Source: Carnobacterium mobile DSM 4848 (GTDB lineage: Bacteria; Bacillota; Bacilli; Lactobacillales; Carnobacteriaceae). Taken from it: a stretch of 64,000 nucleotides of DNA. Below, piece after piece: positions 19,640 to 29,800 of the stretch. The stretch is taken from NCBI RefSeq assembly GCF_000744825.1, contig NZ_JQMR01000001.1, positions 496,001-560,000 on the forward strand. Reading direction: 5' to 3'. A program made the translations under genes and the position numbers. Each line of letters opens with the position of its first letter. Position 1 is the stretch's first letter. Below the pieces are notes generated by a model that saw nothing but the letters and a program-made list of their open reading frames with translations, was not told the DNA's origin and searched no databases.

Positions 19640-21718
19640 TTAACTTTGAACTTCCTCTTTATAATCACAATTGCTGCAGATAACTTGTTTTTTCCCTTTA
19701 GTTTTCTTTTCAACTAAATAATGATCACATTTTGGACAGTTTCTGCCAATCGGTTTATCCCATGACACGAATTCACAAGCTGGGTACCGATCACACCCAT
19801 AAAACAAACGATTTTTCTTAGATTTTCGTTCAATGACCTGACCTTCTTTACATAACGGACAAGTGACACCAATTTCTTTGACAATCGCTTTCGTATTGTG
19901 ACATTCTGGAAAATTACTGCAAGCATAAAACTTTCCATATCGCCCAAGCTTAATGACCATTGGATGGCCGCATAGATCACAATCGAATCCAGCAGGTTCA
20001 TCTTTGATTTGAATTTTTTCAATCGTTTCTTCAGCATTTTTTACTTCTTTAATAAAAGGGTGATAGAACCGATCAATTACATTGACCCATTCTTCTTTTC
20101 CTTCTTCAACAGCATCCAAGTCTTTTTCCATTTCTGCTGTAAAATGAATATCTACGATTTGCGGAAAGAATTCTACAACTAAGTTATTTACAATAACACC
20201 TAATTCAGTTGGTTCAAAACGTTTACTTTGCAATTTCACATAGTACCTTTTTTGAATCGTGTTCAGCGTCGGGGCATACGTAGATGGACGTCCAACACCA
20301 TTTTCTTCCAGTGTCCGAATCAATGTCGCTTCAGAAAAACGCGCAGGCGGCTGTGTGAAGTGTTGTTTAGGTTCAATATCAACAGACTTAACCACATCTC
20401 CTATTTCTAATTCAGGCAAGCTGTTTTCTTTTTCTTCTTTGCCGTCATCTGTCCCTTCCACATAAACTTTTTGGTATCCAGGAAATTTAAGAGTGGAACC
20501 ATTTGCTCTAAATAGAACTGTATTTTGAACAATATCCACTTTTACCGTATCAAAAATAGCAGCTGTCATTTGACTGGCAACTAAACGTGACCAGATGAGG
20601 TTATACAATTTATATTGATCTTTAGTTAAATATTTTTCAATTTCTTGAGGTGTTCGCATCACACTTGAAGGACGAATTGCTTCATGCGCATCTTGAGCAC
20701 TAGCTGCTTTTTTAGCAATACGCGGTTTTGAAGCAGCGTATTCAGCACCAAACTCTTTAGTAATGTATTCAGCAGCTTCATTTTTAGCCGAATCGGCAAT
20801 ACGTGTGGAGTCTGTTCGCATATATGTGATCAGCCCAATAGCACCGCCGCGACCTAATGATATTCCTTCATACAACTGTTGAGCAATCATCATTGTTTTT
20901 TGTGTTCTGAAATTTAACTTCCTAGCGGCTTCTTGTTGCAAACTACTCGTTTTAAATGGCAAAGCAGGATTCCGTTTGCGTTCTTTTTTGGTTACTTTGG
21001 TTACTTCAAAATCTTTGCTTTTTATTTCTTGGATGACTTTTTGAACATCTTTATTGTTTTTTAACTCCATTTTTTTACCGTTTAATCCATAGAAAGAAGC
21101 TTTAAATTTTTTGGTGCCTTTTTTAAAGTTTCCTCCAATACTCCAATATTCTTCCGGTTTAAAGGCATTGATTTCATTTTCTCGATCACAAATCAGTTTT
21201 AGTGTAATCGATTGGACACGACCAGCACTTAAGCCTTTTTTTACTTTTTTCCATAAAATCGGACTTAGTGTATACCCAACCAAACGGTCGAGTATTCTTC
21301 TCGCTTGTTGAGAATTAACTAATTCCATATTAATAGAACGAGGTTCTTTAAAAGCGCCTTTAACAGCTTCTTTTGTGATTTCATTAAAGACAACTCGATT
21401 CTTGTCACTTCTGTCTAAACCAAGAAGGTAGCTAAGATGCCAAGCAATAGCCTCTCCTTCTCTGTCCGGGTCAGCTGCTAGAAAAACTTTCTCAGCCTTT
21501 TTTGCATAACCTTTTAATTCTTTTATTAGTGGTCCTTTGCCGCGAATAGAAATGTATTCTGGTTGATAATTATTTTCTACATCAATTGCCATGCGGCTTT
21601 TCGGTAAATCCCGAATATGACCTAAACTGGCAACAACTTTATAATTTTTGCCTAAATATTTTTCAATTGTTTTTGCTTTAGCCGGCGATTCAACGATCAC
21701 CAAGTATTTATAGGCCAA
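19640..21718 (-). CDS. topA: DNA topoisomerase I
   Basis: This type IA topoisomerase (692 aa) relaxes negative supercoils. It has an N-terminal TOPRIM domain ([33 protein letters not shown]), catalytic tyrosine in LITYMRTDS (Y299), and three C-terminal Cys4-type zinc ribbons (CDLCGHP...CSNFPEC, CPLC...CDRYPAC, CPKC...CSNC). The start codon is TTG at 21718, 7 bases after AAAGGAG, so moderate translation is expected. It follows dprA by 190 bases, the common dprA-topA order. Confidence 0.97.
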   Translation of the reverse strand: MAYKYLVIVESPAKAKTIEKYLGKNYKVVASLGHIRDLPKSRMAIDVENNYQPEYISIRGKGPLIKELKGYAKKAEKVFLAADPDREGEAIAWHLSYLLGLDRSDKNRVVFNEITKEAVKGAFKEPRSINMELVNSQQARRILDRLVGYTLSPILWKKVKKGLSAGRVQSITLKLICDRENEINAFKPEEYWSIGGNFKKGTKKFKASFYGLNGKKMELKNNKDVQKVIQEIKSKDFEVTKVTKKERKRNPALPFKTSSLQQEAARKLNFRTQKTMMIAQQLYEGISLGRGGAIGLITYMRTDSTRIADSAKNEAAEYITKEFGAEYAASKPRIAKKAASAQDAHEAIRPSSVMRTPQEIEKYLTKDQYKLYNLIWSRLVASQMTAAIFDTVKVDIVQNTVLFRANGSTLKFPGYQKVYVEGTDDGKEEKENSLPELEIGDVVKSVDIEPKQHFTQPPARFSEATLIRTLEENGVGRPSTYAPTLNTIQKRYYVKLQSKRFEPTELGVIVNNLVVEFFPQIVDIHFTAEMEKDLDAVEEGKEEWVNVIDRFYHPFIKEVKNAEETIEKIQIKDEPAGFDCDLCGHPMVIKLGRYGKFYACSNFPECHNTKAIVKEIGVTCPLCKEGQVIERKSKKNRLFYGCDRYPACEFVSWDKPIGRNCPKCDHYLVEKKTKGKKQVICSNCDYKEEVQS

Positions 21719-21911
21719 TGGAATGCTCCTTTCAAATGAGCTCTTATTTTCTCCTTTCAGCTTTTTTAATAGTTGAAAGAGAAATCGTTAATCATCTTAT
21801 GCTATCCAATGCCCTTTTGTCAACTATTGAAATCCCGACCCAGCTAAAAACTTGTTTTTTTAACTATAATATAGAAGAGTTTTTTCACTATTTCTCTTTT
21901 TTTGTGAGGGT

Positions 21912-22781
21912 TCAATAGGACAATTCCTCTAAAATATGCTCAGCTGTCAAAACACATTTGGCCCCATGTAAAATCAATTCATTTGTACCTGTTGAATAAG
22001 GGTTAGTAATTGCTCCGGGAACAGCAAAAACTTCTCGTCCTTCTTGCAACGCAAGATTAGCTGTAATCAAACTTCCGCTACGAGACTGTGCTTCGACCAC
22101 TAATGTCCCTACAGATAGTCCTGCGATAATACGATTTCTCATTGGGAAATGTTGTTTCAACGGTTTTTCGCCTATAGGGTACTCAGACAGCAGCAAATGA
22201 TCTCTGCCGATTTCAGCTTGTAACGCTTTGTGTTCAAATGGATAAGCGAGGTCTAATCCAGTTCCGACTACCGCAATCGTTTTTCCTTTTTTTGAAATGG
22301 TCTTTTGATGAACTGCATAATCAATTCCTTTGGCTAATCCGCTGACCAGAACAAAGTCATTTTCTATCAATTCAGGAAGCAATTGGTCTAAAACAAAGAG
22401 GCCATATGCTGTGTTTTTCCTAGCTCCTACAACCGCTAGCAGCTTCTGTTCCAATAAAGCTAAGTTTCCTTGGTAAAAAAGCACAACAGGAGGATTGTAA
22501 ATTTGTCTTAAATATTCAGGATAGCGGTTATCTAAAATCGTCAACCAATGAATGTGTTCTTTTTTATACCGCTCCATCACTGCTTCTAGTTGAATAGCTG
22601 CATAACTGTTTAAAAAAATGGCTGTATTCTTTGAGGATAAGGCTGCTTTTATTGCCAGCTGTGCAGCAGATAAACCAGTATCATCTAATAAAGCCGTTAA
22701 CATTCGAATTTGGGTGATGGGGCCTACTCCCCGGCAATGTGCTAGATGAAAAATTTTATTTCTTAGTAAATGATCTTCCAT
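21912..22781 (-). CDS. dprA: DNA processing protein DprA (Smf)
   Basis: This is a RecA-loading single-strand DNA-binding protein for natural transformation. The 289-aa product has a short N-terminal SAM-like region and the Rossmann-type DprA core: VGARKNTAYGLFV, LVSGLAKGIDYAVHQ, TIAVVGTGLDLAYP, SEYPIGEKPLKQHFPMRNRIIAGLS, and VVEAQSRSGSLITANLALQEGREVFAVPG. These are the ssDNA-binding and dimerisation signatures. It is present in many non-competent bacteria too, so it does not prove competence. Confidence 0.95.
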   Translation of the reverse strand: MEDHLLRNKIFHLAHCRGVGPITQIRMLTALLDDTGLSAAQLAIKAALSSKNTAIFLNSYAAIQLEAVMERYKKEHIHWLTILDNRYPEYLRQIYNPPVVLFYQGNLALLEQKLLAVVGARKNTAYGLFVLDQLLPELIENDFVLVSGLAKGIDYAVHQKTISKKGKTIAVVGTGLDLAYPFEHKALQAEIGRDHLLLSEYPIGEKPLKQHFPMRNRIIAGLSVGTLVVEAQSRSGSLITANLALQEGREVFAVPGAITNPYSTGTNELILHGAKCVLTAEHILEELSY

Positions 22782-22865
22782 TCTGTTTGCTCCTTTTCCT
22801 AATAGTAATTATGACACTAATATCAAAAGTACTATCCGCAAAATCATCCCCTATTCATTTATTTT

Positions 22866-22921
22866 CAAAAAAAAAATAGAGAAGGATGAGACAACAGTCT
22901 TATCCTTACTCTATTTTTTAA
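22866..22921 (-). terminator. Terminator downstream of rnhB
   Basis: AAAAAATAGAGAAGGAT and its near-complement (ATCCTTACTCTATTTTTT) form a long stem with an inner AGAC/GTCT helix, closed by A and T runs so it can act on both strands. It separates rnhB from dprA. Confidence 0.8.
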
Positions 22922-22940
22922 TTCTTTTTCTTAGCGTGTT

Positions 22941-23723
22941 TTAAAATAGAGTTAATTTTTCTCTCACTGGAGCAAAAGAATGGCGGTGAATCGGACAGAC
23001 TCCTAATCGGTCCAATCCCTCTAAATGATTTTTAGTTCCATACCCTGCATTTTTAGCAAAGTCATAACCCGGATAGAGAAGATCGTACTCAGCCATTATT
23101 CGGTCACGTGTCACTTTTGCAATAATACTAGCCGCTGCAATCGACAGACTTTTAGCATCGCCTTTAATGAAACTTTCTTGCGGAATCGCTGTCGGCAATT
23201 GCATCGCATCAATTAAAAGATGGTCGGGAACGATCGGTAATTGCTGGATAGCCTCTAACATAGCCAATTTAGTAGCCTGGTAGATGTTTACTTCGTCAAT
23301 GATATCATGTTCTTTTATGCCAATACCGATTCCTAAAGCCGTTGCTTGAATTTCATCAAATAATTGTTCTCGTTTTTCATGGGAGAGTTGTTTTGAGTCA
23401 TTGATCCCCAAAATAGAAACATCTTTTGGTAAGATGACTGCTGCTGCTACCACTGGTCCAGCTAAAGGACCACGTCCGACTTCATCAATTCCAGCAATCA
23501 TACTATCCTCTTGGTTGTTCCACAATCGGTTTTCAATCTGCAGCATTCTTTGTTGTTGTTCTTTTAAGTCTTGCTGTTTCTTAAAACTTTTTTGCCATGA
23601 TTTTAAAGCTGCGGCGACTCCTTTTCTCGGATCGGCTTGCAGAACAGCCAATCGTTCATCGAGTGGGTGATCAATCGTTAAAAGTAGTTTTTTTATAGCC
23701 GCAATCGATAAAGGTTTATCCAT
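22941..23723 (-). CDS. rnhB: Ribonuclease HII
   Basis: This enzyme removes ribonucleotides and RNA primers from RNA-DNA hybrids. The protein of 260 aa shows [23 protein letters not shown] (metal-binding Asp-Glu), [32 protein letters not shown] and [12 protein letters not shown]. The N-terminal about 60 residues are the helical extension typical of Firmicute RNase HII. I use the ATG at 23723, with AGGTGA 8 bases upstream and just 1 base after the rbgA stop codon; the longer frame to 23771 overlaps rbgA. Coupled expression with rbgA is likely. Confidence 0.95.
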   Translation of the reverse strand: MDKPLSIAAIKKLLLTIDHPLDERLAVLQADPRKGVAAALKSWQKSFKKQQDLKEQQQRMLQIENRLWNNQEDSMIAGIDEVGRGPLAGPVVAAAVILPKDVSILGINDSKQLSHEKREQLFDEIQATALGIGIGIKEHDIIDEVNIYQATKLAMLEAIQQLPIVPDHLLIDAMQLPTAIPQESFIKGDAKSLSIAAASIIAKVTRDRIMAEYDLLYPGYDFAKNAGYGTKNHLEGLDRLGVCPIHRHSFAPVREKLTLF

Positions 23724-23724
23724 C

Positions 23725-24594
23725 TTATTTTTCACCTGTTTCTGATAAGGGGGTAGATGGAACTGTATCAAGTGTATAACGGCCTACTTTTCCATTTCGT
23801 ATTTCATAAATAATCATTTCTGCTGCGCGGCTGTAATCTTCTCTAAATCCTCTTCTTTCACTAATCAACATTAACAACTCTGGAGGCGTCAAAGCCAACT
23901 CTGCTGCAGATAAATTATAGCGAGCCGCTAAATTTTCAGGATAATTTTTTTGAAATCTTTCTATTCCATATAAAGCTATATCATCCAACTGCAAAATAGT
24001 ATCTTTTATGGCACCTGTCAAAGCTAGTTTTTTACCTGTTTCTGGATCTTCAAATTTTGGCCATAAAATACCCGGCGTATCCAATAAATCCAGCTCTTTA
24101 TTTAATCTTAACCATTGTTGTGCTTTCGTAACACCCGGTCTGTTCCCTGTTTTAGCAATATTCTTTTTGACAAATCGATTGATCAAAGTAGATTTTCCAA
24201 CGTTTGGAATGCCGATACTCATTGCCCGGATAGCTCGTGGTTTTCGCCCTTGAGCCGCCATACGGTCAAATTTAGGTTTTAATAATCTTTTGGCCTCACT
24301 CATTACTTTTTTCATCCCAATACCTTCTTGAGCTACGATCGGCACAGCAGAAATTCCTTGTTTGTTAAAATAAGCTACCCATTTTTGAACTAAAGCAGCA
24401 TCAGCTAAGTCGCTTTTATTTAAAATGACAATGCGCGGCTTCTCTCCAATTAATTCGTCTAAAATAGGGTTGCGACTAGAAAGCGGGATTCTGGCATCTA
24501 CTAATTCAAAAACGATATCTACTAGCGTTAATTTTTCTGTTACTTGTCTTCTGGCTTTAGCCATGTGTCCTGGAAACCACTGAATTGTTGTCAT
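23725..24594 (-). CDS. rbgA: Ribosome biogenesis GTPase RbgA (YlqF)
   Basis: This circularly permuted GTPase is needed for late 50S subunit assembly. The permuted order is visible: G4 (NKSD) comes before G1 ([14 protein letters not shown]), then DTPG (G3). It starts with [17 protein letters not shown], the family hallmark, and ends with a C-terminal helical domain for rRNA contact. I place the start at the ATG at 24594, 8 bases after AAAGGAG, rather than nine codons upstream. The rbgA-rnhB pair is conserved in Bacilli. Confidence 0.96.
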   Translation of the reverse strand: MTTIQWFPGHMAKARRQVTEKLTLVDIVFELVDARIPLSSRNPILDELIGEKPRIVILNKSDLADAALVQKWVAYFNKQGISAVPIVAQEGIGMKKVMSEAKRLLKPKFDRMAAQGRKPRAIRAMSIGIPNVGKSTLINRFVKKNIAKTGNRPGVTKAQQWLRLNKELDLLDTPGILWPKFEDPETGKKLALTGAIKDTILQLDDIALYGIERFQKNYPENLAARYNLSAAELALTPPELLMLISERRGFREDYSRAAEMIIYEIRNGKVGRYTLDTVPSTPLSETGEK

Positions 24595-24623
24595 TTTTTT
24601 CTCTCCTTTACTATTTTTCATAA

Positions 24624-24662
24624 AAAAAGGTGACGAGCATGCTGCTCATCCCTTTTTTAATG
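24624..24662 (-). terminator. Terminator downstream of the first lepB
   Basis: AAAAAAGG and CCTTTTTT flank an inner GAGCA-TGC-TGCTC stem. A T-rich run follows on the minus strand, between lepB and rbgA. Confidence 0.7.
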
Positions 24663-24675
24663 AAGCTTTTTTTTA

Positions 24676-25329
24676 TTAATGGTTGACCATTCCAAAATCT
24701 TTTAAAGGCCAGATGCGTATATCTGTTGTTCCTGTGACTGTAGCAGCATCAACAAATCCAAAAGAACGGCTGTCTTTTGAGTTGGTTCGATTGTCTCCCA
24801 TTACAAAATAAGAACCTTTTGGAACTTTTTCCATACCGGTCACTGAAGCTAATGTGAAATTATCCGTCAGTACCTCTCCAGGTGCTAGGTTTGCTTTAGC
24901 TTCATCTAAATAAGGCTCCTTAACAGCTTCTCCATTCACATACAGCTGATCATCAGTAACCATTATTTCATCACCTGGCACGCCAATGACACGTTTGATG
25001 TATTGTTTACCAGGATCATCGGGTGCAGGGAAAACAATCAAATCAAACCGTTCTGTTTTTTCGATTTTATTTAAAATCAGTCGATCTTGATCATGCAATG
25101 TTGGGTACATTGACTCTCCATCCACACTTACGGGCACAAATAAAAAATGACGAATAAGTAAAAAGATAATCACTGCTACAATAATGTATAAAAGCATACT
25201 GCCCGCTTCTGCCGCCCAGCTTTTTTTCTGATTGTCTTCGGGTTTCTTTTCCCCGTTATGACGAATACGCCTAGCCTCAAAAGACTCTGTTTGAGAATCT
25301 CGTCCATCCGAATAAGTTGTTTTACTCAT
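24676..25329 (-). CDS. lepB: Signal peptidase I
   Basis: This membrane serine protease cleaves signal peptides of exported proteins. One N-terminal transmembrane segment (about residues 42-65, SMLLYIIVAVIIFLLIRHFLF) anchors a catalytic domain with Ser in VSVDGESMYPTL and Lys in YIKRVIGVPGDEI, and box E in VMGDNRTNSKDSR. The 40-residue polar N-terminus is longer than in the neighbouring paralogue. It lies 24 bases downstream of a second signal peptidase gene, so the two are probably one operon. Type I paralogues in Gram-positives often differ in substrate preference; that is not readable here. Confidence 0.94.
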   Translation of the reverse strand: MSKTTYSDGRDSQTESFEARRIRHNGEKKPEDNQKKSWAAEAGSMLLYIIVAVIIFLLIRHFLFVPVSVDGESMYPTLHDQDRLILNKIEKTERFDLIVFPAPDDPGKQYIKRVIGVPGDEIMVTDDQLYVNGEAVKEPYLDEAKANLAPGEVLTDNFTLASVTGMEKVPKGSYFVMGDNRTNSKDSRSFGFVDAATVTGTTDIRIWPLKDFGMVNH

Positions 25330-25353
25330 TAATTACCACGACCTTCTGCTAAT

Positions 25354-25899
25354 TTATTGAACAATAGACAAACGTTGGAACGGAAAATAAATCATTGATG
25401 TTTCACCAATAATAGCAGATGCAGGTACGGAACCAAAATAACGACTATCATTACTTGATCTGCGATTATCCCCTAAAACAAAATATTCATCTTTAGGTAC
25501 CACAATTTTACCTGTCAACTCTTCTAATGTAAAATCAGAAGTCCATGAACCGCCAACATTTTTCACAAAGTCATTTTCTAAAAAAGGTTCTTGCACTAAT
25601 TTATCGTTGATATACAATTCATCATTTTCGTATCTTAACGTTTCATTAGGTAATCCAATCACTCTTTTAACAAGTATCCGATTGGAAGCATCTCTAAAGA
25701 CGATTAAATCAAACCGATTGATATGATAAATTGTTTTCACAATAATTTGATCATTCGGTTGAAAAGTCGGCATCATGGAATTTCCTTCAATGGTCATTGG
25801 CAGAAAGACAAAGTTTCGAAAAAAAGCTGTCAGTACCACTGCTAATAAAAAGGGTTTAAACCAATTCCATAACTGGTTCTTCCATGTCTTTTTCTCCAT
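25354..25899 (-). CDS. lepB: Signal peptidase I, second paralogue
   Basis: The 181-aa signal peptidase has a short cytoplasmic tail, one transmembrane helix (FKPFLLAVVLTAFFRNFVFL), the catalytic Ser in IEGNSMMPTFQPND and Lys in ILVKRVIGLPNETL, and box E in VLGDNRRSSNDSR. It is complete and shares about the same layout as the adjacent paralogue, which suggests an old tandem duplication. It is the first of the two in transcription. Confidence 0.94.
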   Translation of the reverse strand: MEKKTWKNQLWNWFKPFLLAVVLTAFFRNFVFLPMTIEGNSMMPTFQPNDQIIVKTIYHINRFDLIVFRDASNRILVKRVIGLPNETLRYENDELYINDKLVQEPFLENDFVKNVGGSWTSDFTLEELTGKIVVPKDEYFVLGDNRRSSNDSRYFGSVPASAIIGETSMIYFPFQRLSIVQ

Positions 25900-25984
25900 A
25901 TCTGTCGCCCCAAACTTATCTATTTATCTTTATCATACAAGAAAACAGCAAAAATAACTATTTATTTCCAACGGTTATTCGATA

Positions 25985-26020
25985 AAAAAAGGAAGAAGCA
26001 TTTACTCATCTTCCTTTTTC
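25985..26020 (-). terminator. Terminator of the C-terminal processing protease gene
   Basis: AAAAAGGAAGA and TCTTCCTTTTT form a stem with a loop of about 12 bases and a T-run on the minus strand, shortly after the stop codon of the protease gene. Confidence 0.75.
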
Positions 26021-26037
26021 ATCCTTAAGGGTTTCGT

Positions 26038-27492
26038 TTAGTTCTCTTTTAAATAATCTAGCCCTTTTTTATATTGTGTATCGTTATCTTTTATTAAATT
26101 GCGCAGACTTTCGAGCATTTCCGCAGTTGTATCTCCAGTCACTATACCATCTTCATCCAATTGGTGATCGGCTTGAAATTGTTTTACCGCTGCTGTCGTT
26201 TTTTCATCAAAGTAACCATCAGCTGATCCAACAGAATAGCTTAAAGCATCTAGTACTTGTTCGATATTTTTTACTTCATCTGACACATCGCCTGATTTGT
26301 ATTCCTTCGTACTGTCGATGACTAATAGTTTTGTATAAGCAGGTAATTCTACTGGTAGAGTGGGTTCGATGCCTTTTTCATTGATCCATTCACCATTAGG
26401 CATTAACCATTTAGCGATTGTCAATTTCAACTCACTTTTATCAGGAAAAGCGGCAACCGTCTGAACAGTTCCTTTTCCAAACGTTTTTGTTCCAATAATT
26501 TGCATATTAGCTGATTCTTTCAACGCTCCTGCTAAAATTTCAGAAGCACTCGCACTACCTTCATCCACCAATAAAACAGACGGTTCGGTAACTTTAAAAT
26601 CGCCCATCGTTTTGTTATCTGCCACAATTTTAACCGCTTCTTGGTCTTTTTCTTGTGTCTGCATGATGGTTGAACCTTCTTCAACAAACATATTAGAGAT
26701 GTTCAATGCTCCCTCTAATAAACCACCAGGATTTTGTCTAACATCAAATATAAACGATGTTGCTCCTTGTTTTCTTAACTCTTTAACCGCTGTTACCAAT
26801 TCATCATAAGTCGGATCTGAAAAACTAGTAATTGCAATATATCCGATCGTTGGATCCGTTTCATCTAAATTGTAAATCACTGTTTCTACAGGAATCGTAT
26901 CACGTGTAACAGTCACTTCAAATGTATTGTCGCCTCTTTGAATCGTTAAAACGACATCGGTTCCTTTTTCACCTCGAATAAAGGATACGGCCTCATTTAA
27001 AGCCAAACCAGATAAGTTTTTGTCGTCTGCCTTTAAAAGAATATCATTGGGTTTTAAACCCGCTTTTTCTGCAGGCGAACCTGCGATTGGAGAAACAATC
27101 ATGATGGAATCTCCTTGTTTCATTACTTCTGCACCAATACCTTCAAAAGAAGCAGATATCGTGTCATTTAAGGAAGTTGATTCTGAAACGTCCAGATACT
27201 GTGTATAAGGGTCCCCGACAGCGTCTACCATACCAGTCAATGCACCTTCGATTAATTTATCTCCGTCAACGTCTTGATAATATTTGGTTAAAAGCTGCTG
27301 ATAAACAGCTTCTATTTTAGAAAATTCTCCGTTATTTTGCGTCGTCTGTTCTTCAAGAAGCGCTTTTTGTTCATTTCTTTCTGTTATAACGTAGGTAATT
27401 CCAACTGAAACAACAGCTACAGCTAACAGGGACATAAGATAAGTTCCTATTTTTACGTTTACTTTCTTTTTCTTTTCTGGTTCTTCCTGCAT
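26038..27492 (-). CDS. S41 family C-terminal processing peptidase (CtpA/CtpB-like)
   Basis: This membrane-anchored extracytoplasmic serine protease has about 484 aa. Order of domains: Lys-rich cytoplasmic tail; one transmembrane helix (YLMSLLAVAVVSVGITYVI); helical region; PDZ domain (GIGAEVMKQGDSIMIVSPIAGSPAEKAGL); S41 catalytic core with Ser in GSASASEILAGAL and Lys in TFGKGTVQTV; and a C-terminal peptidoglycan-binding domain (EQVLDALSYSVGSADGYFDEKTTAAVKQFQ). I start at the ATG at 27492, which follows AAAGGAG by 8 bases. The cell-wall-binding tail fits a role in surface protein processing; its substrate is unknown. Confidence 0.92.
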   Translation of the reverse strand: MQEEPEKKKKVNVKIGTYLMSLLAVAVVSVGITYVITERNEQKALLEEQTTQNNGEFSKIEAVYQQLLTKYYQDVDGDKLIEGALTGMVDAVGDPYTQYLDVSESTSLNDTISASFEGIGAEVMKQGDSIMIVSPIAGSPAEKAGLKPNDILLKADDKNLSGLALNEAVSFIRGEKGTDVVLTIQRGDNTFEVTVTRDTIPVETVIYNLDETDPTIGYIAITSFSDPTYDELVTAVKELRKQGATSFIFDVRQNPGGLLEGALNISNMFVEEGSTIMQTQEKDQEAVKIVADNKTMGDFKVTEPSVLLVDEGSASASEILAGALKESANMQIIGTKTFGKGTVQTVAAFPDKSELKLTIAKWLMPNGEWINEKGIEPTLPVELPAYTKLLVIDSTKEYKSGDVSDEVKNIEQVLDALSYSVGSADGYFDEKTTAAVKQFQADHQLDEDGIVTGDTTAEMLESLRNLIKDNDTQYKKGLDYLKEN

Positions 27493-27618
27493 ACTGCAAC
27501 TCCTTTCATAAGTGAATAGAATAAAATGCCTCTCTAAGCGATAAGTTTCCATTGCTCCTTATCCATTGGTAGAACTAAGAGCACTGTTTTTCTTCCACTT
27601 GTATCTGTTTCTTTATGA

Positions 27619-28335
27619 TTAACTTTCTTTTGATTTCACTACTGCTTCAAGTGCCACGATCATCATATCATTAAATGTACGCTCACGTTCTTGTGAAGAT
27701 GTTTCTTCTCCTGTGAGTAAATGATCACTGATGGTTAAAATAGCCAATGCTTTACGGTTGTATTTTGCTGCTAGAGTATATAGACCTGCTGCTTCCATTT
27801 CAACAGCAAGGACTCCATAATCGGCTAATTTCTTTTTATCTAATTCTTCATTATAAAAACGGTCTGCTGATAAGACATTTCCAACTTTTATATTCATACC
27901 TTTTTCCATTCCCACTTCATAAGCGGTTCTCAGCAAATCAAAATTTGCTAACGGAGCAAAATCCACTTGGTTATGGAAAGTATGCCGGTTAATACTTGAA
28001 TCCGTTGTAGCGCCTTGAGCTAACACAACATCTCGCACTTTAACATCCATTTTCATTCCGCCAGCAGTGCCGACACGTATGAGGTTTTTAACTTGGTAAC
28101 TTGTAATCAACTCTTCCGCATAAATCATCATAGACGGTAATCCCATGCCCGTTCCTTGAACAGAAATACGTTCTCCTTTATATAACCCCGTATAACCGAA
28201 CATATTTCGTACGCTATTGTATTGTTCTACATCCGTTAAAAAAGTTTCAGCTATATATTTCGCCCGTAAAGGATCTCCTGGTAATAAAACCGTTTCAGCG
28301 ATTTGTCCTTCTTTTGCTTCAATATGCACACTCAT
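27619..28335 (-). CDS. deoD: Purine-nucleoside phosphorylase, DeoD type
   Basis: This hexameric enzyme splits purine nucleosides with phosphate for salvage. The 238-aa protein shows the family signature blocks [56 protein letters not shown] and the catalytic Asp in [17 protein letters not shown] precedes the ATG. Its nearest neighbours are the YozE-like gene and the protease gene on the same strand; no other salvage gene adjoins. Confidence 0.96.
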   Translation of the reverse strand: MSVHIEAKEGQIAETVLLPGDPLRAKYIAETFLTDVEQYNSVRNMFGYTGLYKGERISVQGTGMGLPSMMIYAEELITSYQVKNLIRVGTAGGMKMDVKVRDVVLAQGATTDSSINRHTFHNQVDFAPLANFDLLRTAYEVGMEKGMNIKVGNVLSADRFYNEELDKKKLADYGVLAVEMEAAGLYTLAAKYNRKALAILTISDHLLTGEETSSQERERTFNDMMIVALEAVVKSKES

Positions 28336-28363
28336 TTTAGTTTCCTCCTAGTTTAGTAGTTTG

Positions 28364-28588
28364 TTATGCTTGGTCTTTTTCGATGTATCTTTCCCAAGCT
28401 ACATCAAATATAGTCATTTCTGGTAAATAGTCACCATTTAGTTCTAAATACTGGCTGATTTCTTGGTAGTTCTCTGATTGTTTAGGAAAACCTACATCTA
28501 AGTATACATCATTAGCAAACAAGGTAACTGCATCTTTTTTATGAGGATCCCTTTCTGTCATCAAATAATGGTAAAACGAACGTCGCAT
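28364..28588 (-). CDS. YozE family protein (UPF0346)
   Basis: This small 74-aa acidic protein has SFYHYLMTER near its start and the F-D-x-A-W-x-x-Y pattern near its end, both typical of the YozE/YozE_SAM-like family. These proteins fold like sterile alpha motif domains; function is not established. It ends near deoD and begins 4 bases after the msrA stop codon, so it is probably co-transcribed with msrA. Confidence 0.88.
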   Translation of the reverse strand: MRRSFYHYLMTERDPHKKDAVTLFANDVYLDVGFPKQSENYQEISQYLELNGDYLPEMTIFDVAWERYIEKDQA

Positions 28589-28592
28589 AATG

Positions 28593-29108
28593 CTATTTCT
28601 CCTCCTTAGCGGTCACATAATCTTTCCGTTCTTGCTGTTCTTGTTCATAACGCACTGGATGGTGCCGGTAAAAGTCTTGATGTGCTGCTTCTGCCGGATA
28701 AAAAACAGTAGCGGTTTCGATTGTTGTCACTATCGGTTTGCTGTATCGACCACTCAACTTAAGCTGCTCTTTTGATGCTTCTGCAGCCGCACGCTGTTCC
28801 GCGTTCTTTACAAAAATAACCGGTCGATAATTGTCGCCACGATCCTGGAATTGACCCATCGCATCCGTTGGATCTGTTTGATTCCAATAAATTTCCACCA
28901 ATTGTTTATATGAAATAATCGTTGGGTCAAAAGTAATCTCTACTGCTTCTGTATGTCCAGTAGTTTGGGTCAGTACTTCCTCATAAGTGGGGTCCGTTGT
29001 ATGTCCACCCGTGTAGCCTGATACAACACTGTCAATTCCCGGCTGCTCATCGAACGGTTTTACCATACACCAAAAGCAGCCTCCCGCAAAAATTGCTGTC
29101 TCTTTCAT
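28593..29108 (-). CDS. msrA: Peptide-methionine (S)-S-oxide reductase
   Basis: This enzyme repairs oxidised methionine in proteins. The catalytic motif [11 protein letters not shown] lies at the N-terminus, with downstream [26 protein letters not shown] and the NYRPVIF block. The length of 171 aa is normal. There is no C-terminal CGY-type resolving cysteine motif and no fused MsrB domain, so reduction probably relies on an external reductant. The next gene on the same strand is the YozE-like gene. Confidence 0.95.
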   Translation of the reverse strand: MKETAIFAGGCFWCMVKPFDEQPGIDSVVSGYTGGHTTDPTYEEVLTQTTGHTEAVEITFDPTIISYKQLVEIYWNQTDPTDAMGQFQDRGDNYRPVIFVKNAEQRAAAEASKEQLKLSGRYSKPIVTTIETATVFYPAEAAHQDFYRHHPVRYEQEQQERKDYVTAKEEK

Positions 29109-29142
29109 ACTTTTCCCCCATTTCTATTTTATCGATCAGTTA

Positions 29143-29766
29143 TTAATCAGCTGGCAAGTAAACCGTTAGACGAATATCATCTTCTGCTAAATCAATTTTA
29201 TTGGCTGAAAAATGTATCCCGCTCTTTAAATAAAATTCATTTAAATTGAATACAATCATTTCTTTTTGGCTATTGATAGCCACCCATTTTGGTATTTTCA
29301 ATTGATCTTTTATCATATTCATCGCAAATGAAATCGGTAAATTTAATGTACCGACAGAAATGTTGGTGGCTTTAAATTGTAAATTGCCGTTTTCCATCAC
29401 AAAAGGCTCTAAAAAAAGTGCGAACTGCACATCATGACCGAATAATTGAAAAGTTCCCTTTAATTGTGCCTGATCTTCTAGACTAAACTCAAAATCAACT
29501 TGATCGTTTGCAAGTTCTTCATCAATGTATTTTGTGACTAATTGATTCAGGTCTTTTTTATGGGCTTGGATTTGAAAAGCCATTTCATCTGTTCTTGGTT
29601 CCTCAATTGTAAGATTCGGTTCTCCTTGAATAACAGCGGTTAATTGGCTGAATACCCAGATCACAGTGCCTAATACAATTGAAAGCAAAATAAGAAAAGC
29701 CCATTTCCAAAAGTTTGGCGTTGTTTTGTTGTTAATTGGTTTGTTGGTGGTTCTTTTTTCTTTCAT
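29143..29766 (-). CDS. YpmS family membrane-anchored protein (DUF2140)
   Basis: The product of 207 aa has a basic cytoplasmic tail, one N-terminal transmembrane segment (FWKWAFLILLSIVLGTVIWVFS) and an extracytoplasmic domain with the YpmS pattern (FSLEDQAQLKGTFQLFGHDVQFALFLEPF, LPISFAMNMIKDQLKIPKWV). It lies just downstream of a YpmR-like SGNH hydrolase gene, as in B. subtilis ypmR-ypmS. Function is unknown; location at the outer face of the membrane is inferred from the topology. Confidence 0.85.
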   Translation of the reverse strand: MKEKRTTNKPINNKTTPNFWKWAFLILLSIVLGTVIWVFSQLTAVIQGEPNLTIEEPRTDEMAFQIQAHKKDLNQLVTKYIDEELANDQVDFEFSLEDQAQLKGTFQLFGHDVQFALFLEPFVMENGNLQFKATNISVGTLNLPISFAMNMIKDQLKIPKWVAINSQKEMIVFNLNEFYLKSGIHFSANKIDLAEDDIRLTVYLPAD

Positions 29767-29800
29767 ACTAACTCCCTTTCTTAAACATAAAAGTCACTGC